From positions 1 through 64,000 of the forward strand of contig NZ_JALPTH010000033.1 of the NCBI RefSeq assembly GCF_023218175.1: 64,000 bases of DNA, written 5' to 3'. Each line of letters begins with the position of its first letter. Position 1 is the first letter of the stretch. The stretch comes from Streptomyces lichenis (GTDB taxonomy: Bacteria; Actinomycetota; Actinomycetes; Streptomycetales; Streptomycetaceae). Below the pieces are notes generated by a model that was given only the letters and a program-made list of their open reading frames with translations, was not told the origin of the DNA and made no database searches. A program made the translations under genes and the position numbers. Below, piece after piece: positions 59,848 to 64,000 of this stretch.

Positions 59848-61302
59848 ATGGCATCCGCATTCGACACCGCATCCGCATTCGCGTACGCGCCCGCGCCCGA
59901 GTCCCGCTCGGTCGTCGACATCGCGCCCTCCTACGGCCTGTTCATCGACGGCGAGTTCACCGAGGCGGCCGGCGGCAAGGTCTTCAAGACCGTCTCCCCG
60001 TCGACGGAGGAGGTGCTGTCCGAGGTCGCCCAGGCGGGGGCCGAGGACGTGGACCGCGCGGTGGCCGCCGCCCGCCGGGCGTTCGGGAAGTGGTCCGCGC
60101 TGCCGGGCGCCGAGCGCGCCAAGTACCTGTTCCGGATCGCCCGGATCATCCAGGAGCGCTCCCGCGAGCTGGCCGTCCTGGAGACCCTGGACAACGGCAA
60201 GCCGATCAAGGAGACCCGCGACGCGGACCTCCCGCTGGTCGCCGCGCACTTCTTCTACTACGCGGGCTGGGCCGACAAGCTGGACCACGCCGGGTACGGC
60301 CGCGACCCGCGCCCGCTGGGCGTGGCCGGCCAGGTCATCCCGTGGAACTTCCCGCTGCTGATGCTGGCCTGGAAGATCGCCCCGGCGCTCGCGGCCGGCA
60401 ACACGGTGGTGCTCAAGCCCGCCGAGACCACGCCGCTCTCCGCCCTGTTCTTCGCCGACATCTGCCGCCAGGCCGGGCTGCCCCGGGGCGTCGTCAACAT
60501 CCTGCCGGGCTACGGGGACGCCGGTGCCGCGCTGGTCGCGCACGAGGGCGTGGACAAGGTCGCCTTCACCGGCTCGACCGCCGTCGGCAAGGCGATCGCC
60601 CGCCAGGTGGCCGGCACCCGCAAGAAGGTCACCCTGGAGCTGGGCGGCAAGGGCGCCAACATCGTCTTCGACGACGCCCCCATCGACCAGGCCGTCGAGG
60701 GCATCGTCACCGGCATCTTCTTCAACCAGGGCCAGGTCTGCTGCGCCGGCTCCCGGCTGCTGGTCCAGGAGTCGATCCAGGACGAGCTGCTGGACGCGCT
60801 CAAGCGCCGGCTGTCCACCATGCGGCTCGGCGACCCGCTGGACAAGAACACCGACATCGGCGCGATCAACTCCGCCGAGCAGCTGGCCCGGATCACCGCG
60901 CTGGCCGACACCGGTGAGGCGGAGGGCGCCGAGCGCTGGTCGCCGGAGTGCGAACTGCCCAGCGCCGGCTACTGGTTCGCGCCGACGCTGTTCACCGGGG
61001 TCACCCAGGCGCACACCATCGCCCGGGACGAGATCTTCGGCCCGGTGCTGTCGGTGCTGAGCTTCCGCACGCCGGACGAGGCCGTCGCCAAGGCCAACAA
61101 CAGCCAGTACGGCCTGTCGGCCGGCATCTGGACCGAGAAGGGCTCCCGCATCCTCGCCGTGGCGAACAAGCTGCGCGCGGGCGTCGTCTGGGCCAACACG
61201 TTCAACAAGTTCGACCCGACCTCGCCGTTCGGCGGTTACAAGGAGTCGGGCTTCGGCCGCGAGGGCGGCCGCCACGGCCTGGAGGCGTACCTCGATGTCT
61301 GA
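59848..61302 (+). CDS. NAD(P)-dependent aldehyde dehydrogenase
   Basis: A 484-residue aldehyde dehydrogenase. The active-site Cys is in NQGQVCCAGSRL, the general-base Glu in LELGGKGAN, the cofactor loop in FTGSTAVGK, and PWNFPLLMLAWK marks the NAD-binding region. Starts 5 bp after deoC, so the product probably handles acetaldehyde or another nucleoside-derived aldehyde. It overlaps the following half-length dehydrogenase by 8 bp. Confidence 0.94.
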   Translation: MASAFDTASAFAYAPAPESRSVVDIAPSYGLFIDGEFTEAAGGKVFKTVSPSTEEVLSEVAQAGAEDVDRAVAAARRAFGKWSALPGAERAKYLFRIARIIQERSRELAVLETLDNGKPIKETRDADLPLVAAHFFYYAGWADKLDHAGYGRDPRPLGVAGQVIPWNFPLLMLAWKIAPALAAGNTVVLKPAETTPLSALFFADICRQAGLPRGVVNILPGYGDAGAALVAHEGVDKVAFTGSTAVGKAIARQVAGTRKKVTLELGGKGANIVFDDAPIDQAVEGIVTGIFFNQGQVCCAGSRLLVQESIQDELLDALKRRLSTMRLGDPLDKNTDIGAINSAEQLARITALADTGEAEGAERWSPECELPSAGYWFAPTLFTGVTQAHTIARDEIFGPVLSVLSFRTPDEAVAKANNSQYGLSAGIWTEKGSRILAVANKLRAGVVWANTFNKFDPTSPFGGYKESGFGREGGRHGLEAYLDV

Positions 61303-62209
61303 GTCTTCCCGTCTGAGCGTCCTGAAGACCTACAAGCTGTACGTCGGGGGCAAGTTCCCACGGAGCGAGAGCGGCCGGGTGTACGAGGTGGCAGACGCAA
61401 AGGACACATGGCTGGCGAACGTCCCGCTGTCGTCCCGCAAGGACGCGCGTGACGCGGTCGTGGCGGCCCGCAAGGCGTTCGGCGGCTGGTCGGGCGCGAC
61501 CGCGTACAACCGCGGCCAGGTGCTCTACCGCGTCGCCGAGATGCTGGAGGGCCGCAAGGGCCAGTTCGCCCGCGAGGTGGCGCAGGCCGAGGGGCTGTCC
61601 ACGTCCGAGGCCGCGCTGGTGGTCGAGGCGGCCGTGGACCGCTGGGTCTGGTACGCCGGCTGGACCGACAAGATCGCCCAGGTGGTGGGCGGGGCCAACC
61701 CGGTCGCCGGGCCGTACTTCAACCTCTCCACCCCCGAGCCGACCGGTGTGGTCGCGGTGCTCGCCCCCCAGGAGTCGTCCTTCCTGGGCCTGGTGTCGGT
61801 GATCGCCCCGGTCATCGCCACCGGCAACACCGCGGTGGTCGTGGCCTCCGAGCGGGCCCCGCTGCCCGCGCTCTCCCTCGGCGAGGTGCTGGCCACCTCC
61901 GACCTGCCCGGCGGCGTGGTCAACGTGCTGTCGGGCAAGGCCGCGGAGCTCGGCGTCCCGCTCGCCGCGCACCAGGACGTCAACGCCATCGACCTGACCG
62001 GCGCGGACCCGGAGCTGGCCCGCGAGCTGGAGATCGCCGCGGCGGACAACCTCAAGCGGGTGCTGCGCCCCCAGGACGTCAGGGACACCGAGGAGGCCGG
62101 TCCGGACTTCGCGGCCGACCCGGGGCTGACCCGGCTGACCGCCTTCCTGGAGACCAAGACGGTCTGGCACCCGACCGGCTCCCTGGGCGCGTCCGGCTCC
62201 GCGTACTGA
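61295..62209 (+). CDS. Half-length aldehyde-dehydrogenase-like protein without catalytic residues
   Basis: A 304-residue protein homologous to the N-terminal (NAD-binding) part of aldehyde dehydrogenases: KLYVGGKFPRSESG, GWSGATAYNRGQVLYRVAE (part AYNRGQVLYR), APQESSFLGLVSVIAPVIATGNT. It ends before the segment with the catalytic Cys, and where the Glu-bearing ELGGK should be it reads ADNLKRVLRPQ. So it cannot be a normal dehydrogenase; it may be a structural partner of the upstream enzyme. The clean 3' end and overlap suggest it is maintained rather than decaying. Confidence 0.85.
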   Translation: MSESSRLSVLKTYKLYVGGKFPRSESGRVYEVADAKDTWLANVPLSSRKDARDAVVAARKAFGGWSGATAYNRGQVLYRVAEMLEGRKGQFAREVAQAEGLSTSEAALVVEAAVDRWVWYAGWTDKIAQVVGGANPVAGPYFNLSTPEPTGVVAVLAPQESSFLGLVSVIAPVIATGNTAVVVASERAPLPALSLGEVLATSDLPGGVVNVLSGKAAELGVPLAAHQDVNAIDLTGADPELARELEIAAADNLKRVLRPQDVRDTEEAGPDFAADPGLTRLTAFLETKTVWHPTGSLGASGSAY

Positions 62210-62226
62210 CCCGCGGCCGGACGCCG

Positions 62227-62267
62227 ACGGCCCCGTGCTCCCCTCCGTCCGGGGGAGCCGGGGCCGT
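62227..62267. terminator. Terminator after the deoC operon
   Basis: A hairpin of 9 + 7 bp with one bulged T (62227-62243 with 62252-62267), between converging stops at 62209 and 62284. Confidence 0.8.
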
Positions 62268-62283
62268 TCGCCGCGAAAGGTGT

Positions 62284-62637
62284 TCAGCCGGGGATCAGGC
62301 CGCCCAGCAGCGGGCCGGCCACCGGGAGGTTGGGCGCGCTGGTCAGCGAACCGGTCACCGCGGTGGTGTCCAGCGGCCGGAAGTCGCTGACCTGGGTGCC
62401 GACCCCGTTGTCCAGCGGGTCGACCCCGGTCTGCGCCAGCGGGTTCAGCTTCAGGTTCTTCGGCACCGCCGTGACATACGGCACCGCCCCGGTGACGGCC
62501 GCCAGCGCGGCCGCCGGGTCGGTCACCGGGGCGGCCGCCGCCTCGGCGGCCTGCGCGGTGCCGCCGCCCGCGCCGACGACGGCGCCGATCGCCGTGACGG
62601 CCAGTGAGGCCTTCAGCAGCAGCTTGTGACGTGCCAT
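62284..62637 (-). CDS. Small secreted protein
   Basis: A 117-residue exported protein: signal peptide RHKLLLKASLAVTAIGAVVG with likely cleavage at AQA-AE (about residue 30), then an Ala/Pro-rich mature chain with PLAQTGVDPLDNGVGTQV and a Gly/Pro-rich end (VAGPLLGGLIPG). No Cys and no recognised domain. GGGAG lies about 6 nt before the ATG. Small secreted proteins of this style are frequent in Streptomyces; role unknown. Confidence 0.8.
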   Translation of the reverse strand: MARHKLLLKASLAVTAIGAVVGAGGGTAQAAEAAAAPVTDPAAALAAVTGAVPYVTAVPKNLKLNPLAQTGVDPLDNGVGTQVSDFRPLDTTAVTGSLTSAPNLPVAGPLLGGLIPG

Positions 62638-62759
62638 GGGGAACTCCCGCACTCGGGGGTGGTCGGTCGGGCACGCAGCGTAGGCGAGATGTGATGCTCG
62701 ATACCAACGGGGTGGGGGCGGGGTCCCCCGACCGGGGGAATGCCTCAGACTGGTGTCCC

Positions 62760-63461
62760 GTGAGTTCGCTACCGATCCCGACCCGTGTCGTGCTGCTGAC
62801 CGGTCCCTCCGGCTCCGGCAAGTCCTCGCTCGCGGCCCGCACCGGTCTGCCCGTGCTGCGCCTCGACGACTTCTACAAGGAGGCCGGCGACCCGACGCTG
62901 CCGCTCGTGCCCGGCACCACCGACACCGACTGGGACTCGCCCCTCTCCTGGGACGCGGACGCGGCGGTGGCCGCCATCGCCGAGCTGTGCGCCACCGGCC
63001 GGACGGCCGTACCGGTGTACGACATCGCCACCAGCTCTCTGGTGGGCCGGGAGGCGCTGGACATCGAGCGCACCCCGCTGTTCGTCGCCGAGGGGATCTT
63101 CGCGGCCGACATCGTCAGCCGCTGCCAGGAGCTGGGGCTGCTCGCCGACGCGCTCTGCCTGCGCGGCCGCCCCTCCACCACCTTCCGCCGCCGGCTGCTG
63201 CGCGATCTGCGCGAGGGCCGCAAGTCGGTGCCGGTGCTGCTGCGCCGGGGCTGGCGGCTGATGCGCACCGAGCGGGCCATCGTGGCCCGGCAGACGGCGC
63301 TGGGCGCGCACCCCTGCGCCAAGGGCGAGGCGCTGGGCCGGCTCGCCGCCGCCGCGGCCGGCCGCCACCGCGCCCCCACGGCTCCCGCGACGAAGACCCC
63401 CGCGGCCACCGTCTCCGTACCGGGACCCCGGGCCGCCGAGCAGACCCGCGAACCGGCCTGA
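62760..63461 (+). CDS. Uridine-kinase-like P-loop kinase
   Basis: A 233-residue P-loop kinase. Walker A is LLTGPSGSGKSSLA (residues 12-25); LRLDDFYKEAGD has the Asp-Asp-Phe-Tyr of nucleoside kinases; DWDSPLSWD and VPVYDIATSS follow. A C-terminal Ala/Pro-rich tail is dispensable-looking. It is a probable uridine/cytidine kinase, fitting the nearby salvage genes, though the family is broad. The GTG is used because the P-loop begins shortly after it. Confidence 0.85.
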   Translation: MSSLPIPTRVVLLTGPSGSGKSSLAARTGLPVLRLDDFYKEAGDPTLPLVPGTTDTDWDSPLSWDADAAVAAIAELCATGRTAVPVYDIATSSLVGREALDIERTPLFVAEGIFAADIVSRCQELGLLADALCLRGRPSTTFRRRLLRDLREGRKSVPVLLRRGWRLMRTERAIVARQTALGAHPCAKGEALGRLAAAAAGRHRAPTAPATKTPAATVSVPGPRAAEQTREPA

Positions 63462-63711
63462 TTCCTCACGGACGCAAGGACATGCGTACGGGGCGGGACC
63501 CGGGCCCCCCGGCCCTCGGTCCCGCCCCGCAGCGTTTTCCCTTGCCCCCGTCGTCCCCCACGGGTACCCCCACGGTCCCCATGGGATCTTCCGGAGGGTG
63601 GCGGAGCCCCGTGTCCCCCGTGGCCCCGCTCCCCGCTCCGTGCCGTACGGGTCCCCCCGGACCCCGGCACCGGCCGCCGCTCCCCCCGGATCGGCGACCG
63701 CCCCCGTCCCT

Positions 63712-64000
63712 TCAGGCCACCAGCTCGCCGAAGGACTCCTGTTCGCTCCGGCCGAAGCTCAGCGCCTCGTCCTCGCGCAGCCGCCGCAGCGACCGCCAGA
63801 TGCTCGACTTCACGGTGCCGACGCTGATGTCCAGGATGTCGGCGATCTCCGGGTCCGTGCGGCCCTCGTAGTAGCGCAGCACCAGCATGGTGCGCTGGAG
63901 CTCGGGCAGCCGGGCGAGCGCCTGCCAGAGCACCGCGCGCAGTTCGGTGCCGCGCATCGCGTCGGTGTCGCCGACCGTCTCCGGCAGCTCCTCCGTCGGG
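63712..64000 (-). CDS. ECF (SigE-family) RNA polymerase sigma factor, C-terminal part
   Basis: The gene runs off the right edge; only sigma region 4 and the preceding linker are visible. LPELQRTMLVLRYYEGRTDPEIADIL and SVGTVKSSIWRSLRRLRED (parts MLVLRYYEGRT, VGTVKSSIWRSLRRL) form the -35-binding helix-turn-helix. The frame stays open to position 64000, so its apparent internal Met at 63957 is not a start. Position next to deoC suggests SigQ, the sigma factor beside afsQ1/afsQ2 in S. coelicolor; that is inference. Confidence 0.85.
   Translation of the reverse strand, partial: PTEELPETVGDTDAMRGTELRAVLWQALARLPELQRTMLVLRYYEGRTDPEIADILDISVGTVKSSIWRSLRRLREDEALSFGRSEQESFGELVA

Noticed and set aside
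63712..63957. Complete 81-residue sigma-like protein starting at 63957
   Set aside because: The frame continues open to the window edge and the visible part is only region 4 of a normal ECF sigma factor.

Overview
This window comes from a Streptomyces chromosome or a very close relative. The evidence is extreme G+C with G/C-ending codons almost throughout, frequent GTG and TTG starts, many XRE/DUF397-type regulators, and a gene order typical of actinobacteria (birA, pccB/pccE, maf, accA2, lpdA, purine nucleoside phosphorylase, pmmB, deoC). It resembles the SCO4908-SCO4956 part of the S. coelicolor map as I remember it; I could not check that here. I saw no tRNA, rRNA, CRISPR array or intact insertion sequence.

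Layout. (1) 0.1-2.4 kb: a TPR-like membrane protein, msrA and a glyoxalase-fold protein. (2) 2.4-11 kb, variable: a compact graspetide (ATP-grasp RiPP) cluster made of precursor peptide, ATP-grasp ligase and PIMT-like methyltransferase, with a divergent XRE/TPR regulator and the frameshifted tail of a second methyltransferase beside it. A lipoprotein, two small Cys-containing proteins, a second XRE/TPR regulator and a DUF397 protein follow. (3) 11-20 kb: a uronate-dehydrogenase-like SDR; an ABC-F ribosome-protection ATPase behind an 8-codon leader ORF whose 3' end is exactly complementary to the ABC-F ribosome-binding site; a zinc alcohol dehydrogenase with its divergent regulator; a secreted ribosome-inactivating-protein homologue; and an L,D-transpeptidase lipoprotein. 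(4) 20-41 kb, core: a LAxTG sortase substrate, hutH, a GAF-GGDEF protein, an enoyl-CoA hydratase, a class III adenylate cyclase, birA, propionyl-CoA carboxylase beta and epsilon, maf, accA2, TetR and DeoR regulators, lpdA, a DUF899 protein, purine nucleoside phosphorylase and phospho-sugar mutase. (5) 41-58 kb, accessory: a type VII-like polymorphic toxin cassette (DUF6507, toxin, candidate immunity protein, DUF6177), regulator debris, a nucleotidyltransferase, a pentapeptide-repeat protein, and a cluster of XRE-DUF5753, DUF6879 and DUF397 genes. One regulator carries a 4-bp duplication frameshift and its DUF397 partner has a triplicated motif. DJ-1/PfpI and GlxA genes, a PadR module with a clear operator, and a PIG-V-like mannosyltransferase complete the region. 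(6) 58-64 kb: deoC with a full-length and a half-length aldehyde dehydrogenase, a secreted protein, a uridine-kinase-like protein and the C-terminal end of an ECF sigma factor cut by the window edge (probably SigQ).

How the genes fit together. birA, pccB, pccE and accA2 supply biotinylation plus the beta, epsilon and alpha parts of an acyl-CoA carboxylase, so malonyl- and methylmalonyl-CoA supply is a theme of the core. hutH, deoC, the aldehyde dehydrogenases, the phosphorylase and the mutase form a salvage and catabolic set. Many core genes share one start architecture: a TANNNT -10 box 6 or 7 nt before the start codon and no Shine-Dalgarno, which implies leaderless mRNAs. The most unusual elements are the ABC-F attenuator, the graspetide cluster with its decayed partner, the secreted RIP, the toxin cassette with an AT-rich replaceable tip, and the regulator/DUF397 pair that appears to be changing by small duplications.
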